Origin: Aeromicrobium sp. Root472D3
GTDB lineage: Bacteria; Actinomycetota; Actinomycetes; Propionibacteriales; Nocardioidaceae
NCBI RefSeq assembly: GCF_001426485.1
Contig: NZ_LMET01000001.1
Location: forward strand, 2,720,354 to 2,784,353
DNA length: 64,000 nucleotides
Direction of reading: 5' to 3'
Shown: positions 9,000 to 19,938 of the stretch, piece after piece
Layout: every line of letters starts with the position of its first letter
Position numbering within the stretch: the stretch's first letter is position 1
The notes under the pieces: model-generated
Database searches by the model: none
What the model was told of the DNA's origin: nothing
The model's input: the letters and a program-made list of their open reading frames with translations, nothing else
Program-made: the position numbers and the translations under genes

Positions 9000-9296
9000 A
9001 TGGCAGCCGGACGCAGGTCCCGTCGACGCACGCGCTACTTCGTCCTGCGGACCGACGGCAACCCCACCGAGGTGGCCCGCATCTCGCGGCACGGCTCGCC
9101 GTCGTTCTTCGACGCCGCCTCCGGCATGTGGGTGCACGACCCGCTCCTGGGGGCCGAGATCCGGCAGTCGGACGACTGGGAGCCGGTCGCGGAGGCCGAT
9201 CTGCCCGCCGGCATCGTGGGCATCGCGTCCACGACGGCCGGGACCCGCCGTGGTCGTGCGCCGAAGGGGCGGCACGTCCAGGCGGGTCCGGGGTGA
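9000..9296 (+). CDS. Small conserved-looking protein of unknown function
   Basis: A 98-residue soluble protein beginning MAAGRRSRRRTRYFVL. The middle, with EVARISRHGSPSFFDAASG, MWVHDPLLGAEI and DDWEPVAEADLPAG, reads as a compact conserved domain, while both ends are basic and probably disordered. I do not recognise a named family. The ATG at 9000 is preceded by AAGGGG at 5 nt and marks the start of the plausible coding part; upstream codons overlap the tRNA. It converges on pyk with 7 bp between the stop codons. Confidence 0.55.
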   Translation: MAAGRRSRRRTRYFVLRTDGNPTEVARISRHGSPSFFDAASGMWVHDPLLGAEIRQSDDWEPVAEADLPAGIVGIASTTAGTRRGRAPKGRHVQAGPG

Positions 9297-9303
9297 GCGG
9301 GGA

Positions 9304-10761
9304 TCAGGCCTCGCGCTGCGGCTCGGTGTAGGCCGGCACGACGCCGTTGATCGCGTCGCCCATGTTGTGGATGCGCAGCGCGTTGGTCGAGCCGGGGATG
9401 CCCGGGGGGCTCCCGGCGACGATGACGACCTGCTGGCCCTCGGTGCAGCGCTCGATCTCGAGCAGCGCGCGGTCGACCTGGAGCACCATGTCGTCGGTGT
9501 GCTTGACCTCGGGCACCGTGAACGTCTCGATGCCCCAGCTCAGCGCCAGCTGGTTGCGCACGAGCGGGTCGGGCGTGAACGCGACGACCGGCACGCGTGA
9601 GCGGTAGCGCGTCATGCGCCGGGCGGAGTCGCCGCTGGTCGTGAAGGCGACGACGTAGCGTGCGTCGACCGACTCGGCGACCTCGGACGCGGCGCGGCAG
9701 ATGATGCCGCTCTTGGTGCGCGCCTTCCACGTGAACGCGGCCATGCGCGGCAGGCCGTGGTCCTCGGTGGACTCCACGATGCGGGCCATCGTGTGGACCG
9801 TGTGGATCGGGTACTCCCCCACGCTGGTCTCGCCCGACAGCATGACGGCGTCGGCGCCGTCGAGCACGGCGTTCGCGACGTCGGAGGCCTCGGCGCGGGT
9901 GGGCCGCGGCGCCGAGATCATCGACTCCAGCATCTGCGTCGCGACGATGACGGGCTTGGCGTTGCGGCGGGCCTTCTCGACGATGAGCTTCTGGACGATC
10001 GGGACGTCCTCGAGGGGCAGCTCGACGCCGAGGTCGCCGCGCGCGACCATGACGCCGTCGAAGGCGTCCATGATGCCGTCGAGGTTCTCGACGGCCTGCG
10101 GCTTCTCGATCTTGGCGATGACGGGACGGACGATGCCCTCCTCGTCCATGATCTTGCGGACGTCGTCGTAGTCGTCGGCCGAGCGGACGAACGACAGGGC
10201 GATGAAGTCGACGCCGAGGTGCAGCGCGAAGCGCAGGTCGTCGATGTCCTTCTCGCTCATGGCGGGGACGCTGACCATGACGCCGGGCAGGTTGATGCCC
10301 TTGTTGTTGCTGATCGTGCCGGTCGTCTCGACCAGGCACGTCACGTCGGTCGAGGTGACCTCGGTCGCCCGGAAGCGCATGCGACCGTCGTCGATCAGGA
10401 TCTCGTCACCGGGGCTGACGTCGCCCGGCAGACCCTTGTACGTCGTGGAGCAGCGGTGCTGGTTGCCCTGGATGTCGTCGATCGTGATGGTGAAGGTCGC
10501 ACCGGCCTCGAGGTGGACGGGACCCTCGGCGAAGCGTCCGAGACGGATCTTGGGACCCTGCAGGTCGGCCAGCGTGGCGATGGCCTTGCCCGTCGTGTCG
10601 GCGGCCTCGCGGACCCACGCGTAGTTCTGCTCGTGGTCGGACTGGTCGCCGTGGCTCATGTTGAGGCGGGCGACGTCCATGCCGGCCTCGGCGAGCTTGA
10701 GGATCTTGTAGGCGCTTCCGACGGCGGGACCCAGGGTGCAGACGATCTTGGCTCTTCTCAC
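9304..10761 (-). CDS. pyk: Pyruvate kinase
   Basis: A 485-residue enzyme that makes pyruvate and ATP from phosphoenolpyruvate and ADP, the last step of glycolysis. Visible marks are KIVCTLGPAVG at the N-terminus, ARLNMSHGD (phosphate and K+ binding), the catalytic signature VIAKIEKPQAVENLD with its Lys, ARGDLGVELP, and VIVATQMLESM. The C-terminal allosteric domain is present. The GTG at 10761 gives the usual N-terminus (MRRAKIVCTLGP) and lies 7 nt after a TACTGT box, suggesting a leaderless message; a GTG at 10770 would add three residues. Confidence 0.95.
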   Translation of the reverse strand: MRRAKIVCTLGPAVGSAYKILKLAEAGMDVARLNMSHGDQSDHEQNYAWVREAADTTGKAIATLADLQGPKIRLGRFAEGPVHLEAGATFTITIDDIQGNQHRCSTTYKGLPGDVSPGDEILIDDGRMRFRATEVTSTDVTCLVETTGTISNNKGINLPGVMVSVPAMSEKDIDDLRFALHLGVDFIALSFVRSADDYDDVRKIMDEEGIVRPVIAKIEKPQAVENLDGIMDAFDGVMVARGDLGVELPLEDVPIVQKLIVEKARRNAKPVIVATQMLESMISAPRPTRAEASDVANAVLDGADAVMLSGETSVGEYPIHTVHTMARIVESTEDHGLPRMAAFTWKARTKSGIICRAASEVAESVDARYVVAFTTSGDSARRMTRYRSRVPVVAFTPDPLVRNQLALSWGIETFTVPEVKHTDDMVLQVDRALLEIERCTEGQQVVIVAGSPPGIPGSTNALRIHNMGDAINGVVPAYTEPQREA

Positions 10762-10768
10762 GTCCCCC

Positions 10769-10774
10769 ACAGTA
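10769..10774 (-). promoter_or_regulatory. Candidate -10 box giving a leaderless pyk transcript
   Basis: TACTGT on the minus strand ends 7 nt before the GTG at 10761, the spacing at which transcription would start at or next to the start codon. No matching -35 is visible. Confidence 0.35.
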
Positions 10775-10864
10775 GTCAGCGGGAGCGGTTACCCGCGAGT
10801 CATTTTTGTCGTTTCACACAACAAATTCAGGTGAACGTCTTCCACCGCGGTCCCGGGGTCGACC

Positions 10865-10900
10865 GCGTCCGCCCGCGGGACGTCTCCCGTGGGCGGACGC
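10865..10900 (-). terminator. Hairpin terminator after gltD
   Basis: A 16-bp stem (10865-10880 with 10885-10900, one G-U pair) closes a 4-nt loop CGTC, 40 bp beyond the gltD stop. No U-tract. The rest of the 178-bp gap to pyk holds no gene and the pyk promoter region. Confidence 0.8.
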
Positions 10901-10939
10901 AGGTCTCCGGGGCCGCGATGAACCACGGCCGGAGGTGCC

Positions 10940-12406
10940 TCAGACGGTGAGCGGACGTGCCGTCGGCGCGATCGGCCGGGGCAGCGTGGTCGATCCCGTC
11001 AGGTAGGCGTCGACACCGGCCGCGGCGGAGCGGCCCTCGGCGATCGCCCACACGATGAGCGACTGACCACGACCCGCGTCTCCTGCGACGAACACGCCGT
11101 CGACGCTCGACATGTACGCCTTGTCGCGCTTGACGTTGCCGCGCTCGTCGAGCTCGACGCCCAGCTGCTCGACGAGGCCCTCGGTCTGCGGCCCCGTGAA
11201 GCCCATCGCGAACAGCACGAGCTGAGCCGGCAGGTCCTTCTCGGTGCCGGGCACCTCGGTCAGCTTGCCGTCGACGAACTCGACCTCGACCAGGCGGAGC
11301 GCCGAGACGTGACCGTCGTCGTCGCCCACGAACTCCTTGGTCGAGACCGAGTAGACGCGGTCGCCGGCCTCCTCGTGCGCCGACGACACGCGGTACGTCA
11401 TGGGGTACGTGGGCCACGGCTGGTGGCCGGGACGCTCGGTGCCCGGGTTGGGCATGATCTCGAGCTGCGTGATCGAGCGCGCGCCCTGACGCACCGAGGT
11501 GCCGAGGCAGTCGGCACCCGTGTCACCGCCGCCGATGATGACGACGTCCTTGTCGGTGGCCAGGATCTGCCACTCGACCTCTTCGCCGAGCGCGGCGCGG
11601 TTGGCCTGCGGCAGGAACTCCATGGCCTGGTGGATGCCGGACAGCTCGCGTCCCGGCGCGGGCAGGTCGCGGCGCACCGTCGAGCCGACGGCGAGGACCA
11701 CCGCGTCGTAGCGGTCGCGCAGCTGCGAGCCCGTCAGCGTGTCGCCGACCTGGACGCCCGTGCGGAACACCGTGCCCTCGCGCTCCATCTGGTCGATGCG
11801 ACGCTCGACCTGGATCTTCTCCATCTTGAACTCGGGGATGCCGTAGCGCAGCAGGCCACCCGGCTTGTCGTCACGCTCGTACACCGCGACGGTGTGACCG
11901 GCACGCGTCAGCTGCTGGGCCGCCGCGAGACCGGCCGGTCCCGATCCGACGACCGCGACGGTCTTGCCGGTCAGCCACTCGGGCGGCTCGGGACGGACCC
12001 GACGGTCGTCCCACGCCTTGTCGATGATCGAGACCTCGACGTTCTTGATCGTCACGGCGTCGCGGTTGATGCCGACGACGCACGCCGTCTCGCAGGGGGC
12101 CGGGCACAGGCGACCCGTGAACTCCGGGAAGTTGTTGGTCGCGTGCAGGCGGTCGAGCGCCTCGTCCCAGTCGTCGCGCCAGACCAGGTCGTTCCACTCG
12201 GGGATCAGGTTGCCCAGCGGGCAGCCGTTGTGGCAGAACGGGATGCCGCAGTCCATGCAGCGTCCGGCCTGCTCGGTGATGATCGGCAGCAACGCGCGGC
12301 CGGGCCCACCGGGGTAGACCTCGTTCCAGTCGTTGACGCGCTCCTCGACGGGACGCCGCTCGGCGACCTGGCGGGGGGTGTTGATGAAACCTCTGGGATC
12401 AGCCAC
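10940..12406 (-). CDS. gltD: Glutamate synthase small (beta) subunit
   Basis: A 488-residue FAD protein that passes electrons from NADPH to the large subunit for making glutamate from glutamine and 2-oxoglutarate. The N-terminal part binds 4Fe-4S clusters ([17 protein letters not shown], then [12 protein letters not shown]). Next come the FAD dinucleotide fold ([17 protein letters not shown]), the NADPH fold ([15 protein letters not shown]) and the C-terminal FAD motif ([19 protein letters not shown]). The GTG start lies inside the end of gltB (8-bp overlap), so the two are translated together. Confidence 0.95.
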   Translation of the reverse strand: MADPRGFINTPRQVAERRPVEERVNDWNEVYPGGPGRALLPIITEQAGRCMDCGIPFCHNGCPLGNLIPEWNDLVWRDDWDEALDRLHATNNFPEFTGRLCPAPCETACVVGINRDAVTIKNVEVSIIDKAWDDRRVRPEPPEWLTGKTVAVVGSGPAGLAAAQQLTRAGHTVAVYERDDKPGGLLRYGIPEFKMEKIQVERRIDQMEREGTVFRTGVQVGDTLTGSQLRDRYDAVVLAVGSTVRRDLPAPGRELSGIHQAMEFLPQANRAALGEEVEWQILATDKDVVIIGGGDTGADCLGTSVRQGARSITQLEIMPNPGTERPGHQPWPTYPMTYRVSSAHEEAGDRVYSVSTKEFVGDDDGHVSALRLVEVEFVDGKLTEVPGTEKDLPAQLVLFAMGFTGPQTEGLVEQLGVELDERGNVKRDKAYMSSVDGVFVAGDAGRGQSLIVWAIAEGRSAAAGVDAYLTGSTTLPRPIAPTARPLTV

Positions 12407-15400
12407 GAGCGGCCACCTCCATCATGCGAGCTGTGGTGTCTTCTTCGGACAGGCCTTCGGCCTCTGCGGCGTCACGCGCCTCGAGGACCAGCCGGTAGTT
12501 GACCGGCATGATCTCGGTGAACCGGGCGAGCGACTGCTCCCAGTGGGCGAGCAGCTGCTCGGCCACGACGGAGCCGGTCTCCTCGTGGTGCTGACGGACC
12601 AGCGAGCGGAGCTCGTCGGCCGTCTGCTCGGGGACGGGTCGCAGCTCGACCATGTCGAGGTTGACCAGCGACTCGTCCAGGTCGAGGACGTAGGCCGATC
12701 CGCCGCTCATGCCAGCGGCGACGTTGCGACCCGTGGGGCCGAGGATCACGACCCGGCCTCCCGTCATGTACTCGAGCGCGTGGTCGCCCACGCCCTCGAC
12801 GACCGCGCTGGCGCCGGAGTTGCGGACGCAGAAGCGCTCGCCGACCCGTCCGCGCAGGAAGATCTGGCCCGTCGTCGCGCCGAAGCCGATGACGTTGCCG
12901 GCCACGATCTGCGCCTCGGCCGTGAACTGGGCGTCGCGCGGCGGCCGGACGACGATGCGCCCGCCCGACAGGCCCTTGCCGACGTAGTCGTTGCCGTCGC
13001 CCTCGAGGCGCAGCGTGATGCCCTTCGGCACGAAGGCGCCGAACGACTGACCGGCCGAGCCCAGGAACGTCAGGTCGATCGTGTTCTCGGGCAGGCCCTC
13101 GCCGCGGTAGCGCTTGGTCACCTCGTGGCCCAGCATCGTGCCGACCGTGCGGTTGACGTTGCGGATCTCGACCTGCGCGCGCACCGGGTCGCCGTTGCTC
13201 AGGGCGTCGGCGCTGAGCGCGATGAGCTCGTTGTCGAGGGCCCGGTCGAGGCTGTGGTCCTGCGTCGTCGTGTTGTGCAGCGAGGCGCCCTCGGGCAGCT
13301 CGGGGACGTGCAGGATCGGCGACAGGTCGAGCCCGTCGGCCTTCCAATGGTCGACGGCCTTGGCGGGGTCGATGACCTCGGCGTGGCCGACGGCCTCCTC
13401 GATCGAGCGGAAGCCCAGGCTCGCGAGGTACTCGCGCACCTCCTCGGCGATGTACGTGAAGAAGTTGACGACGTACTCGGCCTTGCCGGAGTACTTCTCG
13501 CGCAGCGTCTTGTTCTGGGTCGCGACGCCCACGGGGCACGTGTCGAGGTGGCACACGCGCATCATGATGCAGCCGCTGACGACCAGGGGCGCCGTCGCGA
13601 AGCCGAACTCCTCGGCACCGAGCAGCGCCGCGATGATGACGTCGCGCCCGGTCTTGAGCTGTCCGTCGGCCTGGACGACGATCCGGTCGCGCAGGCCGTT
13701 GAGCAGCAGCGTCTGCTGGGTCTCGGCCAGGCCCAGCTCCCACGGTCCGCCGGCGTGCTTGAGCGACGTCAGCGGCGAGGCACCGGTGCCGCCGTCGTGG
13801 CCCGAGATCAGGACGACGTCGGCCTTGGCCTTCGAGACACCGGCCGCGACCGTGCCGACGCCGACCTCCGACACGAGCTTGACGTGCACGCGCGCGGACG
13901 GGTTGGCGTTCTTGAGGTCGTGGATCAGCTGCTTGAGGTCCTCGATCGAGTAGATGTCGTGGTGCGGCGGCGGGCTGATGAGTCCCACGCCCGGCGTCGA
14001 GTGCCGGGTCTTGGCGACCCACGGGTACACCTTCGGGCCGGGCAGCTGCCCACCCTCGCCGGGCTTGGCGCCCTGCGCCATCTTGATCTGGATGTCGTCG
14101 GCGTTGGTGAGGTACTCCGACGTCACGCCGAAGCGTCCCGACGCGACCTGCTTGATCGCCGAGCGACGCTCGGGGTCGTACAGGCGCTCGGGGTCCTCGC
14201 CGCCCTCGCCGGTGTTCGACTTGCCGCCGAGGCGGTTCATCGCGATCGCGAGGGTCTCGTGGGCCTCCTGGCTGATCGAGCCGTACGACATCGCGCCGGT
14301 GCTGAAGCGCTTGACGATCTCGGAGACCGGCTCGACCTCGTCGATCGAGATGGCCGGGCGCAGACCCTCCTTGAGGCCGAACAGCCCGCGCAGCGTCATG
14401 AGGCGCTCGGACTGGTCGTCGATGCGCGACGTGTACTGCTTGAAGATCTCGTACGAGCCCGTGCGGGTCGAGTGCTGCAGGCGGAACACCGTCTCGGGGT
14501 CGAACAGGTGCTCGGGGCCCTCGCGGCGCCACTGGTATTCGCCGCCGACCTCGAGGTGACGGCGCGGGCCCGCGATGCCGCTCGACGGGTACGCGCGCAG
14601 GTGCCGCGAGCGGACCTCCTCGGCGAGCACGTCGAGACCGACGCCGCCCAGCTTGGACGACGTGCCGGTGAAGTAGGCGTCGACGACGTCGTGCGACAGG
14701 CCGACGGCCTCGAAGATCTGGGCCCCGGTGTACGACGCGACGGTCGAGACACCGATCTTGCTCATGACCTTCAGGACGCCCTTGCCGAGGCCGTACCGGA
14801 CGTTGCGCAGCGCCTGCGCGGGCCGGACGCCCTCGACGAACACCTTCTCGCGGGCGAGGTCCTCGGCCGACTCGAGCACGAGGTACGGGTTGACCGCGGT
14901 GGCGCCGTAGCCGATCAGCAGGGCCACGTGGTGCACCTCGCGGACGTCACCGGCCTCGATGATGAGCCCGGCCTGGCTGCGCAGCTTCTCGCGCACCATG
15001 TGGTGGTGCACGGCGCCGGTCAGCAGCAGCGACGGGATCGGGGCGAGGTCGGAGTTGGAGTGACGGTCCGACAGCACGATGATGCGGGCACCGTCGGCGA
15101 TCGCCCGCGACACCTCGGCGCAGATCTCGTCGAGCTTGGCGCGCAGCGCCTCTCCCCCGCCGTCGACCTCGTAGAGGCCGCGGACGACGTGCACCGAGAA
15201 GCCCGGCATGTCGCCGTCCTTGTTCATGTGCCGGATCTTGGCGAGCTCGTCGTTGTCGAGCACGGGGAACGGCAGCTGCAGCATGCGGCACGAGGCCGGG
15301 CTCGGGGCGAGCAGGTTGCGCTCGGGGCCGATCGTGCCGGCCAGCGACGTCACGACCTCCTCGCGGATCGCGTCGAGCGGCGGGTTGGTGACCTGCGCGA

Positions 15401-16943
15401 ACAGCTGGGAGAAGTAGTCGAACAGCTGGCGCGGGCGCTCCGACAGCGCCGCGATGGGCGTGTCGGTGCCCATCGAGCCGATCGCCTCGGCACCCGAGCG
15501 TGCCATGGGGGCGATCAGGATGCGCAGCTCCTCCTCGGTGTAGCCGAAGACCTGCTGACGACGTGTGACCGACGCGTGCGTGTGGACGATGTGCTCGAGG
15601 TCGGGAAGGTCCTCGAACCGCACGAGGCCCGAGTAGAGCCACTCGTCGTAGGGCTGCTCGGACGCCAGCGCGTTCTTGATCTCGTGGTCCTCGACGATGC
15701 GGTGCTCGTCGAGGTCGAGCAGGAACATCTTGCCGGGCTCGACGCGACCCTTGCGGACGATCGTCTGCGGGTCGAGGTCGAGCACGCCGGACTCGGACGC
15801 GAGGACGACCAGTCCGTCGTCGGTGACCCAGTAGCGTCCGGGGCGCAGGCCGTTGCGGTCGAGGACCGCGCCGATCTGGGTGCCGTCGGTGAAGCACACC
15901 GCGGCGGGCCCGTCCCACGGCTCCATGACCGAGGAGTGGAACTCGTAGAACGCCCGGCGGGCGGGGTCCATGTCGGCGTTGTTCTCCCACGCCTCGGGGA
16001 TCATCATCATGACGGCGTGCGGCAGCGAGCGTCCGCCCAGGTGCAGCAGCTCGAGGACCTCGTCGAACGAGGCGGTGTCGCTGCCGTGGGGGTCGCAGAT
16101 CGGGAACAGCCGCTGCAGGTCGCCCGGGATCAGGTCGCTCTCGAGCAGCGACTCGCGGGCGCGCATCCAGTTGCGGTTGCCGCGCGCGGTGTTGATCTCG
16201 CCGTTGTGCGCGACGAAGCGGAACGGGTGGGCCAGGGGCCAGCTCGGGAACGTGTTGGTCGAGAAGCGGCTGTGGACGATCGCGAGCGCCGACTCCATGC
16301 GCTCGTCGCTCAGGTCGGGGAAGAAGCCCTCGAGCTGGTCGGTCGTCAGCATGCCCTTGTAGACCAGGGTGCGGCTCGACAGCGACGGGAAGTACACCTC
16401 GAGCTCGTGCTCGGCACGCTTGCGCAGGGCGAAGGCGACGCGGTCGAGCTCGATGCCGGTGCGCGAGCCGTCCGCGGCGGCGACGAACATCAGCGCGAAC
16501 GACGGCATCGCGCCGCGCGACATCGACCCGAGGATCTCGGGGTTGACCGGCACGTCGCGCCAGCCGAGGACCGTCAGGCCCTCCTCGACGGCCATGGCCT
16601 CGACCGAGGCGCGCGCCTCGGTGGCCGCGTCGGCGTCGACCGGCAGGAACGCCATGCCGCACGCGTACGCGCCGGCGTCGGGCAGGTCGATCCCGGCGAC
16701 TCCCCGCAGGAAGCGGTCGGGCGTCTGCATCAGGATGCCGGCGCCGTCGCCCGTGTCGGGCTCTCCGCCGACAGCGCCGCGGTGGTCGAGGTTGCGCAGC
16801 GCCGTGAGGCCCTTGACCACGATGTCGTTGGTGGGGACGCCCGTGAGCGTCGCCACGAACGCGACACCGCAGGCGTCGTGCTCGTTGGCCGGGTCGTACA
16901 GACCTTGGGCGGCGGGAACTGATGAGAACGGCTGAGCACGCAT
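12399..16943 (-). CDS. gltB: Glutamate synthase large (alpha) subunit
   Basis: A 1514-residue enzyme, normal length for the family. Residues 1-24 form a propeptide before the catalytic Cys25 ([10 protein letters not shown]), which becomes the N-terminal nucleophile of the glutaminase domain (about 25-430). The central and FMN-binding synthase domains follow, with [12 protein letters not shown] and the 3Fe-4S cluster cysteines in [13 protein letters not shown]. The C-terminal GXGXG beta-helix ([31 protein letters not shown]) closes the protein. Ammonia made at Cys25 travels to the FMN site. It starts 117 bp from the universal stress protein gene and forms an operon with gltD. Confidence 0.96.
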   Translation of the reverse strand: MRAQPFSSVPAAQGLYDPANEHDACGVAFVATLTGVPTNDIVVKGLTALRNLDHRGAVGGEPDTGDGAGILMQTPDRFLRGVAGIDLPDAGAYACGMAFLPVDADAATEARASVEAMAVEEGLTVLGWRDVPVNPEILGSMSRGAMPSFALMFVAAADGSRTGIELDRVAFALRKRAEHELEVYFPSLSSRTLVYKGMLTTDQLEGFFPDLSDERMESALAIVHSRFSTNTFPSWPLAHPFRFVAHNGEINTARGNRNWMRARESLLESDLIPGDLQRLFPICDPHGSDTASFDEVLELLHLGGRSLPHAVMMMIPEAWENNADMDPARRAFYEFHSSVMEPWDGPAAVCFTDGTQIGAVLDRNGLRPGRYWVTDDGLVVLASESGVLDLDPQTIVRKGRVEPGKMFLLDLDEHRIVEDHEIKNALASEQPYDEWLYSGLVRFEDLPDLEHIVHTHASVTRRQQVFGYTEEELRILIAPMARSGAEAIGSMGTDTPIAALSERPRQLFDYFSQLFAQVTNPPLDAIREEVVTSLAGTIGPERNLLAPSPASCRMLQLPFPVLDNDELAKIRHMNKDGDMPGFSVHVVRGLYEVDGGGEALRAKLDEICAEVSRAIADGARIIVLSDRHSNSDLAPIPSLLLTGAVHHHMVREKLRSQAGLIIEAGDVREVHHVALLIGYGATAVNPYLVLESAEDLAREKVFVEGVRPAQALRNVRYGLGKGVLKVMSKIGVSTVASYTGAQIFEAVGLSHDVVDAYFTGTSSKLGGVGLDVLAEEVRSRHLRAYPSSGIAGPRRHLEVGGEYQWRREGPEHLFDPETVFRLQHSTRTGSYEIFKQYTSRIDDQSERLMTLRGLFGLKEGLRPAISIDEVEPVSEIVKRFSTGAMSYGSISQEAHETLAIAMNRLGGKSNTGEGGEDPERLYDPERRSAIKQVASGRFGVTSEYLTNADDIQIKMAQGAKPGEGGQLPGPKVYPWVAKTRHSTPGVGLISPPPHHDIYSIEDLKQLIHDLKNANPSARVHVKLVSEVGVGTVAAGVSKAKADVVLISGHDGGTGASPLTSLKHAGGPWELGLAETQQTLLLNGLRDRIVVQADGQLKTGRDVIIAALLGAEEFGFATAPLVVSGCIMMRVCHLDTCPVGVATQNKTLREKYSGKAEYVVNFFTYIAEEVREYLASLGFRSIEEAVGHAEVIDPAKAVDHWKADGLDLSPILHVPELPEGASLHNTTTQDHSLDRALDNELIALSADALSNGDPVRAQVEIRNVNRTVGTMLGHEVTKRYRGEGLPENTIDLTFLGSAGQSFGAFVPKGITLRLEGDGNDYVGKGLSGGRIVVRPPRDAQFTAEAQIVAGNVIGFGATTGQIFLRGRVGERFCVRNSGASAVVEGVGDHALEYMTGGRVVILGPTGRNVAAGMSGGSAYVLDLDESLVNLDMVELRPVPEQTADELRSLVRQHHEETGSVVAEQLLAHWEQSLARFTEIMPVNYRLVLEARDAAEAEGLSEEDTTARMMEVAARG

Positions 16944-17029
16944 GCTGGAGCCCCTTCTGCGTCATCGGTGGTCACGAAATTCTCGCACCGGGGACGACGT
17001 TGGCCTCGGACAGCGGTCCAAGGCTACAC

Positions 17030-17050
17030 GCCCCGCGCGGCTCGCGGGGC
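17030..17050 (-). terminator. Hairpin after the first universal stress protein gene
   Basis: GCCCCGCG (17030-17037) pairs with CGCGGGGC (17043-17050) around a 5-nt loop, 10 bp beyond the stop of the upstream gene on this strand. The remaining stretch to gltB would hold the gltBD promoter; I see no clear -35/-10 pair there. Confidence 0.55.
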
Positions 17051-17060
17051 GGGGCCGGTC

Positions 17061-17495
17061 TCAGACGGTCTTGACGATGTACACGTCGCACGGCGCGTGC
17101 TGCGCGACGTCGCTGGCGACGCTGCCCAGGATGCGCCCGATGCCCTGCACGCGGCGGTTGCCCACGACGATCAGGTCGGCCCCGAGGCGCTTGGCCTCCT
17201 CGACGAGCGCCTCGGCAGGCTTGCCCTGGATGGGGCTGCTCTCGACGTGCGGCACGACCGTGCCGAGCGAGCCGGCGACCTCGGCGGCGATCGCCTCGGC
17301 GGCCTCGCCGGGCGTCAGGGAGCGGGTGTCGTCGAAGGGGCGCCCGGGCTCGGCCTGCGACCCGTGGCTGCGGGGGTCGACGGCCGTGAGGACGTGCAGC
17401 GCGGCGCCCGTACTGGAGGCCAGCTGGGCCGCGACGGTGGCGGCCTTGCGGGAGCTGTCGCTCCCGTCGACTCCGACGAGAATGATCTTGGGCAT
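17061..17495 (-). CDS. Universal stress protein, copy A
   Basis: A 144-residue single-domain UspA protein. It has the start IILVGVDGSDSSRKAA (nucleotide-binding Asp and Ser), the middle QGKPAEALVEEAKRLGADLIVVGNRR and the ATP-binding loop GNRRVQGIGRILGSVASDV, matching the G-x2-G-x9-G-S/T rule. It probably binds ATP and acts in stress or dormancy, with an unknown partner. The last 40 residues are nearly identical to those of the next gene, so the two arose by tandem duplication. The ATG follows AGGAGAA. Confidence 0.9.
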   Translation of the reverse strand: MPKIILVGVDGSDSSRKAATVAAQLASSTGAALHVLTAVDPRSHGSQAEPGRPFDDTRSLTPGEAAEAIAAEVAGSLGTVVPHVESSPIQGKPAEALVEEAKRLGADLIVVGNRRVQGIGRILGSVASDVAQHAPCDVYIVKTV

Positions 17496-17562
17496 GTGGT
17501 TCTCCTGACGGTCGACCCTCAGCGTAGCGAGATCGACGGCCGGGCGGAGCGCGCCGCCGTGG

Positions 17563-17979
17563 TCAGACGGTCTTGACGATGTAGACGTCGCACGGAGCGT
17601 GCTGCGCGACGTCGCTGGCCACGCTGCCGAGCAGCCGGCCGATGCCCTGCACCCGGCGGTTGCCGACGACGATCAGGTCGGCGCCGATGTCGGTCGCCAC
17701 CTGCACGAGGGCGTCGGCCGGCTTGCCGTGCGCCGGGCTCGCCTGCACGTTCGGCGCGGTGCCCTCGAGGGCGTCGGCGATCTCGGTCGCGATCGCCTCG
17801 GCCCGCGACTGGATGCGCACGTCGCCGACGTACTGCCCCTCGGCGGGCCGGTCGCGGTCCTCGGCGGCCATCATGACGTGCAGCGTCGCGCCGGTCGATG
17901 CGGCCAGCGAGGCGGCGGTCTCGGCGGCCCGGCGCGAGCTGTCGCTGCCGTCGACGCCGACCAGGATGATCTGGGGCAT
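17563..17979 (-). CDS. Universal stress protein, copy B
   Basis: A 138-residue UspA-type protein, paralogue of the gene downstream. It keeps QIILVGVDGSDSSRRAAE at the start and the same ATP-binding loop GNRRVQGIGRLLGSVASDV at the end; the middle (AEDRDRPAEGQYVGDVRIQ) has diverged. The ATG at 17979 has GGAGAA 4-9 nt upstream and gives the usual family start; the frame is open for eight more codons. The two copies are 67 bp apart and could be one transcript. Confidence 0.9.
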   Translation of the reverse strand: MPQIILVGVDGSDSSRRAAETAASLAASTGATLHVMMAAEDRDRPAEGQYVGDVRIQSRAEAIATEIADALEGTAPNVQASPAHGKPADALVQVATDIGADLIVVGNRRVQGIGRLLGSVASDVAQHAPCDVYIVKTV

Positions 17980-18061
17980 GGGTTCTCCGTTCCGTCGAGA
18001 CACAGAGTAACTGCCGGTTACGTTTTCGTCACCGTCGTCTGCGTCACCGTGCGGACGCCCG

Positions 18062-18793
18062 TCAGCCGAGCGACGAGCCGACGGCCTCGCCCACCAAATA
18101 CGTCAGACCCGCGGCGGCGCCGCCCAGCACGAGCTGTCGGACGCCGCCGAACCACCAGCTGCGGGACGTCACGCGCGTCACGACGGCGCCGCACGCGAAC
18201 AGGCCGATCAACGACAGGACGATCGCGGGCGACGGGGTCTCGACGCCCACGAGGTACGAGAGCAGCGGGATCACCGCACCGAGGGCGAAGGCGAAGAACG
18301 ACGACACCGCCGCGAGCATCGGCGAGGCGAGGTCGTCGGGGTCGACGTTGAACTCCTCGCGGGCGTGGACCCGGACGGCCTGCTCGGGATCGACGTGGAT
18401 CTCGCGCGCCATCTCGCGGGCCGTCGACTCGTCGATGCCCTTGGCGACGAACATCGCCGCGAGCTCGGCCTCCTCGGCCGGCTCGTTCGTCAGGATCTCG
18501 TGACGCTCGACGTCGACCTGCCGGAGGGCGAACTCGCGCTGGCTGGCGACCGACGTGTACTCCCCCGCCGCCATCGAGAACGCGCCGGCGGCGAGGCCCG
18601 CGAGGCCCGCCAGCACGACCGGTCCGGTGTCGGAGGCCTGGCTGCCACCGACGACGCCCATCATCAGGGCGAAGTTCGACACCAGGCCGTCCATGGCACC
18701 GAAGACGGCGGGCCGCAGCCAGCCGCCCGTGACGTCGGGGTGCTCGTGGTCGATCCCGGCCGGGTCGGGCAGCGGTTCCTGGACGTCGGTCAT
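18062..18793 (-). CDS. VIT1/CCC1-family metal (Fe2+/Mn2+) transporter
   Basis: A 243-residue membrane protein with five hydrophobic segments. The first has the family signature DGLVSNFALMMGVVGG, followed by AGAFSMAAGEYTSVASQREF. The long soluble insertion (EILTNEPAEEAELAAMFVAKG to VHAREEFNVDPDDL) is the metal-binding helical region rich in Glu. VIT1/CCC1 proteins export or store iron and manganese by proton exchange. The ATG at 18793 is 6 nt from a TACCTT box, suggesting a leaderless message. It is divergent from threonine aldolase. Confidence 0.85.
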   Translation of the reverse strand: MTDVQEPLPDPAGIDHEHPDVTGGWLRPAVFGAMDGLVSNFALMMGVVGGSQASDTGPVVLAGLAGLAAGAFSMAAGEYTSVASQREFALRQVDVERHEILTNEPAEEAELAAMFVAKGIDESTAREMAREIHVDPEQAVRVHAREEFNVDPDDLASPMLAAVSSFFAFALGAVIPLLSYLVGVETPSPAIVLSLIGLFACGAVVTRVTSRSWWFGGVRQLVLGGAAAGLTYLVGEAVGSSLG

Positions 18794-18799
18794 ACCGCG

Positions 18800-18805
18800 A
18801 AGGTA
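18800..18805 (-). promoter_or_regulatory. Candidate -10 box for a leaderless VIT1 transcript
   Basis: TACCTT on the minus strand ends 6 nt before the ATG. No clear -35 is seen, and no ribosome site precedes the ATG, which supports leaderless translation. Confidence 0.35.
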
Positions 18806-18879
18806 CGACGGTCCGGCCGATCCGTCACGCGAGGTGAGGCTGGCCGAGGGCCCCACGGCCGTGGTGTCAGGGTGGGGTC

Positions 18880-19938
18880 GTGACGATCGACGAGCAGGCC
18901 CGCGGATTCGCCAGCGACAACTACGCGGGGGCGCACCCCGAGGTGCTGGCGGCGATCGCCGCCGCCAACGTCGGCCACCAGGTCGCCTACGGCGAGGACG
19001 CCTGGACCGCACGGCTCCTCGAGACGATGCGCGACCTGTTCGGCGGGCAGACCGAGGTCTTCCCGGTCTTCAACGGCACGGGCGCCAACGTCACGGCGCT
19101 GACGAGCGTCATGCCGCGGTGGGGCGCCGTCGTCGCCGCGTCGACCGCGCACATCAACACCGACGAGGGCGGGGCGCCCGAGCGCGTCAGCGGGCTGAAG
19201 CTGCTGACCGTCGAGACCCCGGACGGCAAGCTCACGCCCGGCCTCGTCGACCGGGAGGCGTGGGGCTGGGGCAACGAGCACCGTGCCCAGCCGCTGGCCG
19301 TCAGCATCACGCAGACGACCGAGCTCGGCACCCTCTACACGGTCGACGAGATCCGGGCCATCGCCGATCACGCGCACGCCCGCGGCATGACGCTGCACAT
19401 GGACGGGGCGCGCATCGCGAACGCCGCGGCGGCGCTCGGCGTCCCGCTGCGCGACTTCACGGTCGACGCGGGTGTCGACATCCTGAGCTTCGGCGCGACC
19501 AAGAACGGTGCGCTGTACGGCGAGGCCGTCGTCGTCCTCGACCCGTCCGTCGCCGAGGGGCTGCCGTACCTGCGCAAGCTGTCGATGCAGCTCGCGTCGA
19601 AGATGCGGTTCGTCAGCGCCCAGCTCCTGGCCCTGCTCGACGACGACCTGTACCTGCGCTCGGCGGGGCACGCCAACGCGATGGCGGCCCGCCTGCGCGC
19701 CGCGCTCGAGTCGGCGGTCGCCGGCGGCGTCGACGGGCTGACGTTCAGCCAGCCGACGCAGGCCAACGCCGTGTTCGCGGTGCTCGACAACGCCGTCGCC
19801 GACCGCATCCGCGAGCGCGTGCGGTTCTACGACTGGGACCGCGCCGCCGGGGAGGTCCGGTGGATGACGGCGTTCGACACGACCGTGGACGACGTCGACG
19901 CCTTCGCGGCGATCATCGTCGAGGAGCTCACCCGCTGA
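18880..19938 (+). CDS. ltaE: Low-specificity threonine aldolase
   Basis: A 352-residue PLP enzyme of the beta-eliminating lyase family that splits threonine into glycine and acetaldehyde. Marks are the start DEQARGFASDNYAGAHPEVL, GEDAWTARLLETMRDLFG, VFPVFNGTGANVTAL, the Asp-binding stretch LHMDGARIANAAAALG, and SFGATKNGAL with the PLP lysine Lys208. It starts at GTG 18880 after GGTGGGG. Its last 11 bp overlap the end of lgt on the other strand. Confidence 0.92.
   Translation: MTIDEQARGFASDNYAGAHPEVLAAIAAANVGHQVAYGEDAWTARLLETMRDLFGGQTEVFPVFNGTGANVTALTSVMPRWGAVVAASTAHINTDEGGAPERVSGLKLLTVETPDGKLTPGLVDREAWGWGNEHRAQPLAVSITQTTELGTLYTVDEIRAIADHAHARGMTLHMDGARIANAAAALGVPLRDFTVDAGVDILSFGATKNGALYGEAVVVLDPSVAEGLPYLRKLSMQLASKMRFVSAQLLALLDDDLYLRSAGHANAMAARLRAALESAVAGGVDGLTFSQPTQANAVFAVLDNAVADRIRERVRFYDWDRAAGEVRWMTAFDTTVDDVDAFAAIIVEELTR

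Noticed and set aside
12333-16922. A 4.6-kb open frame opposite gltB
   Set aside because: It mirrors gltB on the other strand; the high G+C content keeps antisense frames open, and it has no domain pattern.
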